DNA of 64,000 nt from an uncultured Prevotellaceae bacterium (GTDB lineage Bacteria; Bacteroidota; Bacteroidia; Bacteroidales; Bacteroidaceae): positions 1 through 64,000 of the forward strand of contig CALCEL010000041.1 in the NCBI GenBank assembly GCA_937900485.1. The letters are read 5' to 3'. The notes below the pieces were generated by a model, which saw nothing but the letters and a program-made list of their open reading frames with translations, was not told the origin of the DNA and did not search any database. Below are positions 34,450 through 44,767 of the stretch, piece after piece (positions within the stretch are counted from its first letter, which is position 1; each line of letters starts with the position of its first letter). Position numbers and translations under genes: made by a program.

Positions 34450-36015
34450 CTATTCTCTGTTCACGTAAGGATTAACTCCTGTCTTAGTCTCGTCATATCC
34501 GTCATACCCCCAGTTCTGCCACAATCCGACAGGATTGAGATCACGTTGCGACTGAGGTATCGGGAAACGATAATTCTTCAGCGTCACATCCTGCTTATGG
34601 AACTTTTCATAGTCCAGTCCGCTGTTCTTCAGAGTCTTGACGAGGATACGCCAACGTACGAGGTCGAGCCAATGCTTCTGTTCGTACAACAACTCAAACT
34701 CACGTTCCTGAATAATAGCATTCTTGAAACCCTCATAGTCAAGCCCTTCCTCAAGGTCGTGCTCCGAGGCAACGGTCACGGGGAAACTCTTGAATGCTCT
34801 ACGTCGAACCTGGTTGATAGCCTCATAAGCCTCATCCGTCGGTGCGCCGTTATACTCATTGATTGCCTCAGCAAGCAGAAGAAGCACTTCGGCATATCTG
34901 AACACCGTACGATTTATGTCTCTGCTGCTTGCGCTTCCCAACGGGTCGTCAGTGGAGATATACTTCCGGAAACGAGGCTCATCGAACGTGTAATACTCTC
35001 CAGTGGCAGGATTATACAGTGTCTTTGCGATAGAGCCGTCACGACGTTGATCACCTTCCTCATAAGCATAGTAATACTTCCAGGATGAGGGACGGACGTG
35101 AGGATTGGTTTGTGAGAAACCTGAGTTGAACGAGCAATGCGTCAGATGGTTACCTCCAGAAGCATCAGAGCCGATACCCATGATGTGCTGAATGGCGAAG
35201 ACAGACTCCTTACCGTTCCTATTTCCGTTATCCCAGTTAGCGAGAAACTCCTCCTCAAGCTCATATCCTGTCACCAGTCTCGCATATTCCGCCGACTTAC
35301 TAAACTTCTCCTTCTTCTCCGCCTCCGTATCAGTGTCCGATGTCTGCGCCCACGTCAGGTATACCTTTGAAAGCAATGTCTGCGCAGCGCCTTTCGTGGC
35401 GCGTCCCTTATCACTGCTCGAGTACTCACTCACCTCAGGCAGTCGTTCAATAGCCTTCTCGAGGTCAGACACAATCATATTATATATGGTGTCGACAGGC
35501 TGACGCACCAAACCCGTTGCGTTGTTGTTATGCTCCACCTTAGGTACCTCACCCCAGAACTGTACAGCATAATTATAGCTATAGGCGCGGAAGAAATAAG
35601 CCTCGCCAGTCACTCTAGCTCGTATCTTATCCGACACGTATGCGTTTGCCGACACCTTGTCGAGCACGTCATTACTCGCGGCTATCGTCTTAAACAAGGC
35701 TGTCCAGATACGCACTGAGTAGCTGTTGGAAGGTTCCCAGTTCATGAGAGAAAGGAGGCCACCTCCACTGTTACTCGCCTCGCCCGACACCTCATGCTCG
35801 GTTGTTAAGTCCGTCATATATCCGAAAGCGGAGCTCTCATTGACCTGAAGATAATACATGCCATTGGCAAGTGCTATGGCGTCATCGTCTGACTTAGGGA
35901 GTGTACTCTCCGAAAGGTTACTCTTAGCCTCTTGTTCAAGGCTGTTGTCGCATGCCGCCACGCCATACGTCAAAGACAAGAGCAACACATAAGTATATAT
36001 CTTTGTTTTCCTCAT
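34450..36015 (-). CDS. SusD-like lipoprotein, second locus
   Basis: 521 residues. Lipid Cys at 22 (VAACDNS). TPR region with GEAYFFRAYSYNYAVQFWGEVP, the SusD hallmark, and the C-terminal ILVKTLKNSGLDYEKFH and NPVGLWQNWGY. It forms the binding lid of the SusC encoded 23 nt upstream in the same operon. No glycoside hydrolase or protease accompanies the pair, so the substrate is unknown. Confidence 0.93.
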   Translation of the reverse strand: MRKTKIYTYVLLLSLTYGVAACDNSLEQEAKSNLSESTLPKSDDDAIALANGMYYLQVNESSAFGYMTDLTTEHEVSGEASNSGGGLLSLMNWEPSNSYSVRIWTALFKTIAASNDVLDKVSANAYVSDKIRARVTGEAYFFRAYSYNYAVQFWGEVPKVEHNNNATGLVRQPVDTIYNMIVSDLEKAIERLPEVSEYSSSDKGRATKGAAQTLLSKVYLTWAQTSDTDTEAEKKEKFSKSAEYARLVTGYELEEEFLANWDNGNRNGKESVFAIQHIMGIGSDASGGNHLTHCSFNSGFSQTNPHVRPSSWKYYYAYEEGDQRRDGSIAKTLYNPATGEYYTFDEPRFRKYISTDDPLGSASSRDINRTVFRYAEVLLLLAEAINEYNGAPTDEAYEAINQVRRRAFKSFPVTVASEHDLEEGLDYEGFKNAIIQEREFELLYEQKHWLDLVRWRILVKTLKNSGLDYEKFHKQDVTLKNYRFPIPQSQRDLNPVGLWQNWGYDGYDETKTGVNPYVNRE

Positions 36016-36038
36016 AACAATATCCTTTTATTGATGGT

Positions 36039-39000
36039 TTAGTAAGTAATATTCACTGCCGCAGAGAAAGACCGCGCACTTGGATAAGAGCCATAGTCTG
36101 TCGTTCCGCTGATGGCGGGATCGAGTCCCTTATAGCCTGTGAGGGTAAGCAGGTTCTGTGCGGACAAGATAACCTTAGCTCTCAGGCTCTTAGCGCTTTC
36201 CACGCGCAACGGCAGCTGATACCCGAGTGAGATATTGGTCAGGCGCAAGTAGGACGCGTCCTCGACGTATCTGCTATCCATATATATGGAAGATGTGACA
36301 TAGGCCTTGCCAAGATAGTTGGAAGGATTGTACTCCGTCCAGCGTCCAAGCATCGACTTGCTGACATTGTACGACAGATCGGCCGTCTCCAGCATCTGTC
36401 TCTGATAGTTGTACAACTCATTGCCATGACTACCCTGGAAGGACACGTAGAGACTCCAGTCCTTATAGCGCAGGTTGGCAGAGAAACCGTATGTGAAGTC
36501 CGGCTGGATGCTACCTAGCACCTGACGGTCGTTAGTCTGTGTCACCTGACCGTCACCATCGACATCCACGTACTTCACGTCACCATATTCCACAGTTGGT
36601 TTATGTGTCGGAGAAGGAACCTGCGAGAGATCATCACCTTTCTGTACTATCCCATCGAACTTATAACCATAGAAAGAGCCTAATGACTCACCGACCTTGA
36701 TAATCGTATTACCATTAATGCTGTAACTGCTTCCACCGATGTAGGTCACCTTATTCACGTTATGAGCTATGTTTGCGCTGAGGTTTAGAGAGATATTCTT
36801 GGTCTCCACAGGCGTTCCACTCACAGCAAGCTCCACTCCCTTATTTGTCACATTACCGATATTTCTCAATTGTGAGGAGAAGCCTGTAGTCAGTTCCACC
36901 GGCACATTAAAGAGCAAGTCACTTGTCTTCTTGTAATATGCGTCAAGGGTCACACTCAGACGGCTGTGGAAGAGCGAGACATCCATTCCCACATTATAGG
37001 CCGCCGTCTGCTCCCATCTCAGGTTATTGTTCTCGAGATTGTCACGAAGATAAGACACGACAGTTGTACCGCCGAAAGAATAGAGGTGAGAAGCATAGGT
37101 GGCTTCGTACATATAGTCACCTATCTCCTGGTTTCCGACCGTACCGAGGCTGGTTCGTATCTTAAGTGCGCTAATTGTCTTGTTGCGGCGCAGGAAGCGT
37201 TCCTCATTCACGTTCCATGCGAATCCCAACGACGGGAAGTAACCCCATTTCTTGTTCTTGGCAAATCGAGAGCTGCCATCCGCCCTCAGCGTTGCCGTAG
37301 CGTTATAACGCTGGCGATATGAGTAGGTCACACGTCCGAGCACGGAATTGAGTACAGATGTCACACCACCCGTCTCCGGTGACAAGACAACATTGGCGCT
37401 CTGCAGACTGTTGAATCCGAGGTTTTCATTTGAGAAGTTAGTAGCCGTAGAGATGTTATATCCCACATCCGTGGTCTGAGTGGTGTAGCCGACGAGAGCA
37501 GTCACGGAATGTCGCTTCTTGAATGTGCGATTAAACTCCAGAGTCGCCTCATACTGCCAGTTGTCGCTCTTTTTTGTTCCCACTGAGCCATATCCTTTGG
37601 CAAGGAATCCCAGTGTCGTGTATGAAGGAGCATAGAAACTCTGTGTCGTGTTGTATATGTTAGTTGTGGCCGCCAGTTTGAGCGTAAGCCACGGGACGAG
37701 TCGCCAACGCAGAAAGGCGTTACCGATGACATTGTTCACGGAAGTCACGGCACTGACATTTTTCAGGTCGCTCACCGCGTTCACTGTCACACTGCCCAGA
37801 CGCAAGTCACCGATCTCGAACACATTAGAATAATTGTAACTACCGTCACTGTTGTAGATGCTTGTCACGGGATTGGAACGCGCTATATACTCGTACGGAT
37901 TACTTATACGATTGGTGTTCAGTCCAGTGTACGTACTCAACCCGTCCTGTCTCGTCTTGGCAGCGCTCACATTCACGCCAACCGTCACATTGCGGAACAA
38001 GTCACGTTCGACATTCAGTCGTCCGCTGTAACGTTTGAAGTCCGTACCGACCACGATACCATCTTGGTTGAGATAATTACCACTTATGAGATAGCGGGTC
38101 AGCTCATCACCGCCACTTACAGACAACTGATGGCTCTGACTGACAGCGGTGCGCAGGACAGCGTCCTGCCAGTCAGTTCCCTCGCCGAGCGTCGCCGCCA
38201 CATCGGCGGTGAGTCCTGTCTCCACTTTCTGCACGTCGGAGGCTATCTCCTGGTAGAGCTGTCCCCACTCATAGGCATTCAGCAGGTCATATCTCTTACT
38301 GGCGTTCTGCCAGCCGAACGTATACTGATACTCGATGACATTACGGATCTTCTTTCCGGACTTGGTAGTGACGAGAATCACGCCGTTAGCGCCTCGGCTA
38401 CCATATATGGCGGTAGCGCTGATATCCTTGAGCACCTCGATACTCTCTATATCATTAGGATTAATGGTGGAGAGAGGGTTGAAGTCACCTGCCAGTCGAG
38501 ACACGCCGACATCTGTCGATGAGTTATCGTTGTATATCTGCACTCCGTCGATGACGTACAGAGGCTCATTACCCGCAGTGATGGAGTTGCCGCCACGGAT
38601 GCGTATACTGGACTGCGTTCCAGGCTGTCCGCTCGACTGGCTGATGGTGAGACCAGCCACCTGTCCTCCGAGAGCGGCGTCGAACGAAGTGGACTGCAAC
38701 GCCACAGCCTCCGCCCCAACCTCAGCGATTGAGCCCGTCAACTCCTTACGGCTCTGACTACCATATCCTATGACAACCGCCTCGCTCAGGAAATTGGAGT
38801 TCTCCAACAGCTCCACCTGAATAGGCTCGGAATTATCATAGACTTTTATATCCTTTGAACGGTAACCAACGAAATCGACACGCAATGTGATCGGGAACTT
38901 CTCATCTGTGGAGATTGTGAAGGCTCCGTCCAAATCAGTTCTCACTCCACCCGACTTAATGGCTTTGGTGGTTATGGTGGCACCAGGCAGCGTCTCGTGT

Positions 39001-39128
39001 GTTCGGGCATCCACCACATTTCCCTTTATGATTCCCTGCGCGTATGACGACACGGCAAGCAAGGTGAGCGCTAACACAGCAGCTATCTTCCGCCAGACAT
39101 GATGACTTAACGTATTGTTATGTTGCAT
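36039..39128 (-). CDS. SusC-like TonB-dependent transporter, second locus
   Basis: 1029 residues from ATG 39128; an in-frame start at 39176 would put 16 odd residues before the signal peptide. Signal peptide about 1-31 (AVSSYAQ), regulatory domain about 32-110 (TLPGATITTKAIKSGG), EAVVIGYGSQSRKEL junction, plug with EPLYVIDGVQI and SIEVLKDISATAIYGSRG, then a barrel ending SAAVNITY. It works with the SusD encoded 23 nt downstream. Upstream on the same strand are two exported double-OsmC genes, an unusual neighbour for a SusCD pair. Confidence 0.94.
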   Translation of the reverse strand: MQHNNTLSHHVWRKIAAVLALTLLAVSSYAQGIIKGNVVDARTHETLPGATITTKAIKSGGVRTDLDGAFTISTDEKFPITLRVDFVGYRSKDIKVYDNSEPIQVELLENSNFLSEAVVIGYGSQSRKELTGSIAEVGAEAVALQSTSFDAALGGQVAGLTISQSSGQPGTQSSIRIRGGNSITAGNEPLYVIDGVQIYNDNSSTDVGVSRLAGDFNPLSTINPNDIESIEVLKDISATAIYGSRGANGVILVTTKSGKKIRNVIEYQYTFGWQNASKRYDLLNAYEWGQLYQEIASDVQKVETGLTADVAATLGEGTDWQDAVLRTAVSQSHQLSVSGGDELTRYLISGNYLNQDGIVVGTDFKRYSGRLNVERDLFRNVTVGVNVSAAKTRQDGLSTYTGLNTNRISNPYEYIARSNPVTSIYNSDGSYNYSNVFEIGDLRLGSVTVNAVSDLKNVSAVTSVNNVIGNAFLRWRLVPWLTLKLAATTNIYNTTQSFYAPSYTTLGFLAKGYGSVGTKKSDNWQYEATLEFNRTFKKRHSVTALVGYTTQTTDVGYNISTATNFSNENLGFNSLQSANVVLSPETGGVTSVLNSVLGRVTYSYRQRYNATATLRADGSSRFAKNKKWGYFPSLGFAWNVNEERFLRRNKTISALKIRTSLGTVGNQEIGDYMYEATYASHLYSFGGTTVVSYLRDNLENNNLRWEQTAAYNVGMDVSLFHSRLSVTLDAYYKKTSDLLFNVPVELTTGFSSQLRNIGNVTNKGVELAVSGTPVETKNISLNLSANIAHNVNKVTYIGGSSYSINGNTIIKVGESLGSFYGYKFDGIVQKGDDLSQVPSPTHKPTVEYGDVKYVDVDGDGQVTQTNDRQVLGSIQPDFTYGFSANLRYKDWSLYVSFQGSHGNELYNYQRQMLETADLSYNVSKSMLGRWTEYNPSNYLGKAYVTSSIYMDSRYVEDASYLRLTNISLGYQLPLRVESAKSLRAKVILSAQNLLTLTGYKGLDPAISGTTDYGSYPSARSFSAAVNITY

Positions 39129-39275
39129 AATATTCCAATTTGTTTTAATTAAGACAGGCCTCCATGAACAATGCACTTACCATATTATTCACAGAGTCCT
39201 GCCATTACGAAAGAGACGGGACAACGCTTTCTGTATTAGGACGTACAGTCTGACAATATCATGTTCTCACTTAGT

Positions 39276-40505
39276 TTATTTTCTTTTGATACGGACTATC
39301 TTTCTCTCAAACGTCTGAGTGTCCTTAAACATATTGTACATTGGGCAGTTGGCCTCAGTCTGAGCTATCCATTTCTTCACAGTGGCGAGCGACTCCGGTG
39401 TCTTAACGTGAAACACATAACGAATGTTCTGAGGATAGTCAGGCACATTCTCGAAGCCAGGGCGTCCGGCACGCGGGTCCCACGTTCCCTTCACCTCCAG
39501 CTGCAGAGAGTCCACGTCGAGATTCAGCTTAGCTGCCTGGCCCTCAGCAATGTGCGTGATACACGTGGCGAGCACACCGAGCAATCCCTCACGTGACGTC
39601 ATGCCAAGGTTTGTGCCTCCGAGATAAGCCGAGTTGTCGTGAAGAATGAGATACTTGTCATGAATGGACAACTGTCGGATTCCATTAGGGAAGACCCTAA
39701 CCACAGGACCGTTCACCGGCGCTGTAGGCTGCTTGGCATACGGCTTACGTTTCTTATATTCCGCCTCAGCGGCCAATAGAGCCTGACGTTTTCCCTTTAT
39801 GTACTCACGCAGTCCTGCGAGAGTGGACCCCTCCACCTTACGTTTACGGGGAGATGGCTTGAGATCTATCTCGAAGGGAGCCACATAAGAACCTTTTATG
39901 AACTGCACGAGAGGAGACTTATCCTCTGCCAGGCTAGCTACTCGTTCTATCACCTCATCACTCTCAGGTGAGTCAATATATATTGTGTAGAGGAAGTTAC
40001 GAGGGTACGGGATACGGCCAGTCGGCTCAGTGTCAGGACGGTTGTGCAGTTCAACGGCAAGAGAGTCGACGACCACGCCTGCCAACGCTGCCTGATCGAG
40101 GAACGAGTTGGCAATGTCGGACGCAAAGTCCGCCATGGCTGTCGTCGGCGTCAGCACGCCAGCATCTTGTCCTCCGTGAGCATAGCCGCAGTCACCGATG
40201 TAGCTGAACTCACGCACCCGGAGTTCACGGAATCCGCCTCTGTTCTTTGCCGTGGCGACAGCTCTCAGCTCCACGGGCTGCAGCTCCGAAGACGGAACGG
40301 ACCACCAGTCCGTCAAAGCCACGCGACGTTTGAGAAGATGATTACGTAAGGTCGGTGCATTGACCTCCAACGAACTCTTCACCGAGTCGCTTCTGAATAT
40401 CTCGTGCACATTGTTCTGCGCTCTTCCCTGACTAACACCAAAGAACGCACTTACCGCCACACCTAATATAATATTCGTTAGTTTGCTGTTCATATATCTT
40501 TTCAT
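39276..40505 (-). CDS. Exported double-OsmC protein, copy 1
   Basis: 409 residues. Signal peptide about 1-29 (SQGRAQ). Two OsmC/Ohr folds in tandem: about 90-215 and about 265-405. The second keeps both peroxidase-type cysteines, C315 in VLATCITHI and C387 in EANCPMYNMF; the first has neither (FASDIANSFL, KSPLVQF) but has C106 in GDCGYAHGG. OsmC and Ohr are cytosolic single-domain hydroperoxide reductases, so an exported fused pair is unusual. It lies 14 nt after a paralogue and 147 nt before SusC. A periplasmic peroxide or thiol role is inference. Confidence 0.7.
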   Translation of the reverse strand: MKRYMNSKLTNIILGVAVSAFFGVSQGRAQNNVHEIFRSDSVKSSLEVNAPTLRNHLLKRRVALTDWWSVPSSELQPVELRAVATAKNRGGFRELRVREFSYIGDCGYAHGGQDAGVLTPTTAMADFASDIANSFLDQAALAGVVVDSLAVELHNRPDTEPTGRIPYPRNFLYTIYIDSPESDEVIERVASLAEDKSPLVQFIKGSYVAPFEIDLKPSPRKRKVEGSTLAGLREYIKGKRQALLAAEAEYKKRKPYAKQPTAPVNGPVVRVFPNGIRQLSIHDKYLILHDNSAYLGGTNLGMTSREGLLGVLATCITHIAEGQAAKLNLDVDSLQLEVKGTWDPRAGRPGFENVPDYPQNIRYVFHVKTPESLATVKKWIAQTEANCPMYNMFKDTQTFERKIVRIKRK

Positions 40506-40519
40506 TTTTTCTATTCACA

Positions 40520-41734
40520 CTATAAACTATGATTGATTCTCACTACACGACGCTCAAATGTCTGAGTATCCTTAAACATATTGTACATCGGACACTGCGC
40601 CTCTGTTTTCTCCAACCACTTCCGTACCGTCTCCGGAGTCTCCGGAGTCTTCACACGAAGGATGAACCGTATGTCCTGCGGATAGTCCGGCACATTCTCA
40701 AATCCCTCGCGTCCGGAACGCGGGTCCCAATTTCCGTGCACCTCAACCTGCAAGGAGTCAATGTCAAGATTGAGTTCTGCCGCCGTTCCCTCTGAAATAT
40801 GTGTTATACACGTGGCGAGCACACCGAGCAATCCCTCGCGTGACGTCATGCCGAGGTTTGTGCCTCCCAGATAGGCTGGATTGTCGTGAAGAATAAGATA
40901 CTTGCCGCTGACGTTCAACTGACGTATGCCATTTGGAAAAACTCTGACGACAGGTCCTTTCGGCTCACCCTTAACACTCACCTTCTTTGTGTTTGCCGAT
41001 GAAGCCTTGGCAGCGAGGATGGCCTGTCGCTTGCCTTTAATATACTCGCGCAGTCCCTCAAGCGTGGAGCCATTAACGACTTTCTTTCTCGGCGACTCAG
41101 TCAGTTCTATCTCGAACGGTGCCGTGTACGCTGACTTGATGAACTGCACGACACCTGACGCTTTCTCGGCTTTCTCGGCAATACGGTTAATCGTCTCGTC
41201 ATCCTCAGGAGAATCAACGAAGATGGTGTAAAGGAAATTACGAGGATAGTCTATCCTGCCTGTTGGCACGGCATCGGGACGCCCATGTATCTCAATGGCC
41301 ACCGAGTCTACCACGGCACCTGCCAGGGCAGCCTGATTGAGGAAGCTCTCCGCAAGGTCGGAAGCGAACACCGCCATTGCCATCGTTGTGGTTCCCACAC
41401 CAGCATCCTGTCCGCCATGAGCGTAGCCGCAGTCACCAATGTAATGAAACTCTCGCACACGCAACTCTCTGAAACCTGCTCTGTTCTTTGCCGTCGCCAC
41501 GGCTTTAAGGTCGACAGGGCGTAACTCACTTGTGGGGACAGCCCACCAGTCATCAAGAGCCTGACGACGTTTCCACAGATGCTGACGCAAACTTGGAGCA
41601 TTATCCTCAAGAGCAGATTTCAGTGACTTATTCTTAAACACCTCATGCACGTTGCTTTGTGCTGAGACATGTGACAACGGACTCAACGCACCAAATGCGA
41701 TCCCGATGAGTGCTGTAGTAACTATTCTTCTCAT
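40520..41734 (-). CDS. Exported double-OsmC protein, copy 2
   Basis: 404 residues from ATG 41734; the frame opens at 41776 but the extra residues are highly basic and precede the signal peptide. Signal about 1-26 (HVSAQ). Same architecture and closely similar sequence as the neighbour: NVHEVF, FRELRVREF.YIGDCGYAHGGQDAG, GGTNLGMTSREGLLGVLATCITHI, CPMYNMFKDTQTFER. The C-terminal domain keeps both cysteines; the N-terminal domain lacks them. A tandem duplication is the simplest origin. First gene of this minus-strand run, with a -7 box at 41822. Confidence 0.7.
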   Translation of the reverse strand: MRRIVTTALIGIAFGALSPLSHVSAQSNVHEVFKNKSLKSALEDNAPSLRQHLWKRRQALDDWWAVPTSELRPVDLKAVATAKNRAGFRELRVREFHYIGDCGYAHGGQDAGVGTTTMAMAVFASDLAESFLNQAALAGAVVDSVAIEIHGRPDAVPTGRIDYPRNFLYTIFVDSPEDDETINRIAEKAEKASGVVQFIKSAYTAPFEIELTESPRKKVVNGSTLEGLREYIKGKRQAILAAKASSANTKKVSVKGEPKGPVVRVFPNGIRQLNVSGKYLILHDNPAYLGGTNLGMTSREGLLGVLATCITHISEGTAAELNLDIDSLQVEVHGNWDPRSGREGFENVPDYPQDIRFILRVKTPETPETVRKWLEKTEAQCPMYNMFKDTQTFERRVVRINHSL

Positions 41735-41821
41735 ACTTTTCTTTTTACTCTTAAAACGTTTAGGAGTCATTGACAACTAAGTTATTAATCTCGGTATGCA
41801 TGATCTTTCTCAAATGCGATG

Positions 41822-41829
41822 CAAAGGTA
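41822..41829 (-). promoter_or_regulatory. -7 box TACCTTTG of the double-OsmC genes
   Basis: Minus-strand TACCTTTGC, 88 nt before the ATG at 41734. No clear -33. The rest of 41735-42105 shows no gene. Confidence 0.5.
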
Positions 41830-42054
41830 CGTTGTTGTCACAGGGTATGGAATCGCACATGATTGGTATTGTATATACCAAGTTTGCATGATTAGCACCG
41901 CAATTCTTATGACATATATATATTAATCCGAATGTCACGAGCCACAGTCGAATTATATGACATCAGATGAACGGTGCTGCTCACTCACTCCGTGTTCTGA
42001 GCGAAGCGACACTTCTTTTTTCTGTCCGCTAAACGATTGAGTCAGGAAACAATA

Positions 42055-42086
42055 AGGGCTGGCACCTCTGATGAGGTGTCAGCCCT
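42055..42086 (-). terminator. Terminator of the acyltransferase operon
   Basis: 14-bp stem with one G.T pair and a 4-nt loop, 19 nt past the stop at 42106. Arms share GGCTG.CAC.TC and the loop position with the hairpin at 17367-17394. Confidence 0.75.
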
Positions 42087-42105
42087 ATAGAGTATTAACG
42101 CCATG

Positions 42106-43431
42106 TCACAACTGCGCACTAAACGTTGCCGCCCTAAATGCGGCAATCGGAGGTGTCTCCATGGGATGCCGTCCGGTAATCTCGCAGGTGAGTCCCAGCT
42201 GACGCATCTCATCAAGGAAAGCGTCGAGATAGACATCGGTTGTGAACTGCTGCATAAAGCTCAGGCAGAACGAACCGCCGACGGCGGCGACCTGAAGTGA
42301 TATGAGATAAGGTGTGCAGCTCTCGGTGCGTAGTTCACGTACATATTGCTCTGCTGCTCCCATGTTCGCCTTACCCACATAACTCAGCGATGTCGACGCG
42401 TATTGACGTGAGATGGTGTTCACCTGTGACATGGCCTGATGGCGTGCCTCCAGAGTAGGCATCTGCTCCAGCATGTTCATACGTTCGAAAGTCTGCCAGA
42501 AGTATGCCTGTATCCTCTCGGGAGCAGTCTGCCGCGCTATCATCCGGCGCATCTCTGCGATCTGTGTCCCGATGTCAGCGTCTCGCATCTCCCGACTCAA
42601 CGGAAGCATGACGCCGCCCACCAGGGAGTGGTGCGACAGCGGTGTGCCGAGCGCCTTTCGAAGATTGGCTGCCAGCACGACTGTCGGTGCGGCCTCATCA
42701 TGGTCAGGGTGCAGACGAGCTACAGCTTTATTAAGCAACAACGAGAGCAGCACTGCCGGTGTGCCGTGACAGGCGTGTACCACATCCATCATGAGCGCCT
42801 CATCAGTAACTATATGCACCACATCGTGTCTGTCTGTGATGGGAGCGATGGGATCTATGGCGATATTGACGACATTAGGAGTGACAGCCGGAGACTGCTG
42901 GGAGTTTGGTGCCGTCTGTAGTGTCTGCAGTTCAGGCCGCGGCATCGTGGCAGGGTCTGTCCACTCATCGTCGTTCACAGGAGAATCGGCAGTCCATACC
43001 CCATCAGCGCTCAGTCCACTGTCATATCGTCTGCGGCAATACTCGTAGAGCAGCGTGCGCAGCACGCGGTAAGCCGTCTCGCCGTCCATAATGGCGTGGA
43101 AGAAGTCGAGGGCGATGCAGTCGTCCCACCAGGCAAAGGACAGCAAGTGATGGTTGACCTCACTGTCCATAAGCCGCAAAGGCTCACGCTGTCCACTGAC
43201 CTTCCACGGCAGAGAGTTGTCCTCGAGTGCGGCATGCTCGCCGCCGCGCTCGTCCTTGTAGGTGCAGAGTCTGACGCACAGGTACGGATATCATCTCCGC
43301 GTGTCCGTCACCGCCTCCGCCAGTATCTGTCCATCGACAGGACTGTCCATACGAAGCGTCACACGCACGGTCTGCGGCGCATCATCGCCAGCCCTGTTAA
43401 GATAAAAACGTTCGCTATACAGCTGTCTCAT
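42106..43431 (-). pseudogene. Condensation-domain-like acyltransferase broken by an in-frame TGA
   Basis: Reading from ATG 43431 (which overlaps the previous stop as ATGA) gives MRQLYSERFYLNRAGDD and then TGA at 43293-43291, codon 47. The same frame continues with YPYLCVRL and runs to 42106, 441 codons in all, matching the 429-residue neighbour. The catalytic HxxxDG is intact as FHAIMDG (codons 112-117). CGA to TGA would be a single change. A TTG at 43179 could start a shorter protein but would drop the first barrel strands. Such enzymes transfer acyl groups to alcohols, amines or thioesters; no carrier-protein gene is nearby. Read-through or a sequencing error are alternatives. Confidence 0.7.
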
Positions 43432-44717
43432 ATCGCATTGTCATTTATAAGTGGAACACTACCCAAAGGGAACGAGTCAAAATCATGAATACCCCTGTCC
43501 GTGTAAATGGTGCCAGGGAAGAGTGCGTAGAGTTCCTGATGGATGACTATGGCAAGACGGTCGTTCTCAAACGCCTGCACGAGTCTCAGACGGATGACAC
43601 CCTTATACTCGCAGGCGATAAACCACAGCGGATAGGAATAGGAGCCGGCACTGACGCCCACGCTGTTTACCCGCTGCGCTATGGCCTCGCCGAAATCGAG
43701 GTGTCCGGCGTAGGACATGCCGTAGGTATTGATGGCAGAGTCTTTCTTCCTTCCGCTCTTTACGACCAAAGCCGATGTCTGCCTCACGGACTGCGGTGCT
43801 GCGAAAATCTGGTCGAAGTCGGACCACAGCCGTTCCACAGTCGTGTACAGGTTCTCAGGCCTAACCTGTACTTTCAGTTCCTCGCGCAGCCGTCTCGCCC
43901 TTTCGCCCGCTGGCATGCGGTCGGTCTCCGCCGTATAGGGAAGAGAGAACGGTATCGCACCATTACCTCCGGACTCGAAACGGAACACAGGTCGCAGGTC
44001 GGTGGGAACGTAGCACACAATCTTCTTCTGTCCAACGTCGTAACGCTGGCGTATAGCCCTGCCGATGACGACGTTCAGGACTGGCACCACTGAGCTGCCG
44101 TTCTCCCTCGCAAAGTCGAGGACAGGCTTGAGCGGCACATCGATGTCGATGATGCGCTGCCGCGTGGTGGTGCAGCTGAACAGCTTTTCCGGCAGTTGAA
44201 AGATGTCGTGCTCCTGAGGGTTGAACTTGCCCACTGGTCCCCCGGGAGCACCACCATTCAGGATGTGCTCGTGACACGGGAATGTGTCAATACTGTCGGC
44301 GTCAGGCTGACAGGCGTCGTTGGTATGGCAATAGAACGACAGTACGGTATTGAGGAATGCGCAGATGGAGCGCATGTCGGCAAGGCCATGGAACACATGG
44401 AGCGTGAAGTGGCTCTCGCCGTAGGTCACATAGAGCATGAGACCATCGGTCTCCTTGGTGCCAAGTGACCGCGGATGTCCGTCCTCACAGACCACCGTGA
44501 CCTGCTCCACCTCATAATTCTCCGCGAAGAACCGTCGTCCCACTATAACCGGCCTCACCCTGAAATTCCTGTGTACCCTCAGGGCGTTAAGCACTGACTG
44601 CCGCAGCTCTTCAGGACGTACATCCTCCTTCAACTCACATTCTACCTCTATCACCGTGGCCCTCTTGCCGGAACGGCCCCAGTAGAATGTCTCATCAAAA
44701 AAATACAGTTTCTCCAT
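43428..44717 (-). CDS. Condensation-domain-like acyltransferase
   Basis: 429 residues. The fold is that of chloramphenicol-acetyltransferase / NRPS-condensation relatives: a start like LYFFDETFYWGRSG, a catalytic His at 110 in HVFHGLADM (HxxxD with the usual Gly replaced by Met), and a second-half NTYGMSYAGHLDFGE that resembles the DFGWG region. Cytosolic, no signal. Acyl donor and acceptor are unknown. The downstream paralogue overlaps it by 4 nt (43428-43431), so they were one translational unit. It follows the lipoprotein gene by 50 nt. Confidence 0.65.
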   Translation of the reverse strand: MEKLYFFDETFYWGRSGKRATVIEVECELKEDVRPEELRQSVLNALRVHRNFRVRPVIVGRRFFAENYEVEQVTVVCEDGHPRSLGTKETDGLMLYVTYGESHFTLHVFHGLADMRSICAFLNTVLSFYCHTNDACQPDADSIDTFPCHEHILNGGAPGGPVGKFNPQEHDIFQLPEKLFSCTTTRQRIIDIDVPLKPVLDFARENGSSVVPVLNVVIGRAIRQRYDVGQKKIVCYVPTDLRPVFRFESGGNGAIPFSLPYTAETDRMPAGERARRLREELKVQVRPENLYTTVERLWSDFDQIFAAPQSVRQTSALVVKSGRKKDSAINTYGMSYAGHLDFGEAIAQRVNSVGVSAGSYSYPLWFIACEYKGVIRLRLVQAFENDRLAIVIHQELYALFPGTIYTDRGIHDFDSFPLGSVPLINDNAI

Positions 44718-44767
44718 TTCATCTCATATCTTTCTCATTGCTTACCTTTCATTATAATTATGGAGCG

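Noticed and set aside
43096..43488. 130-codon plus-strand frame over the broken acyltransferase
   Set aside because: Antisense to a clear homologue; no family pattern.
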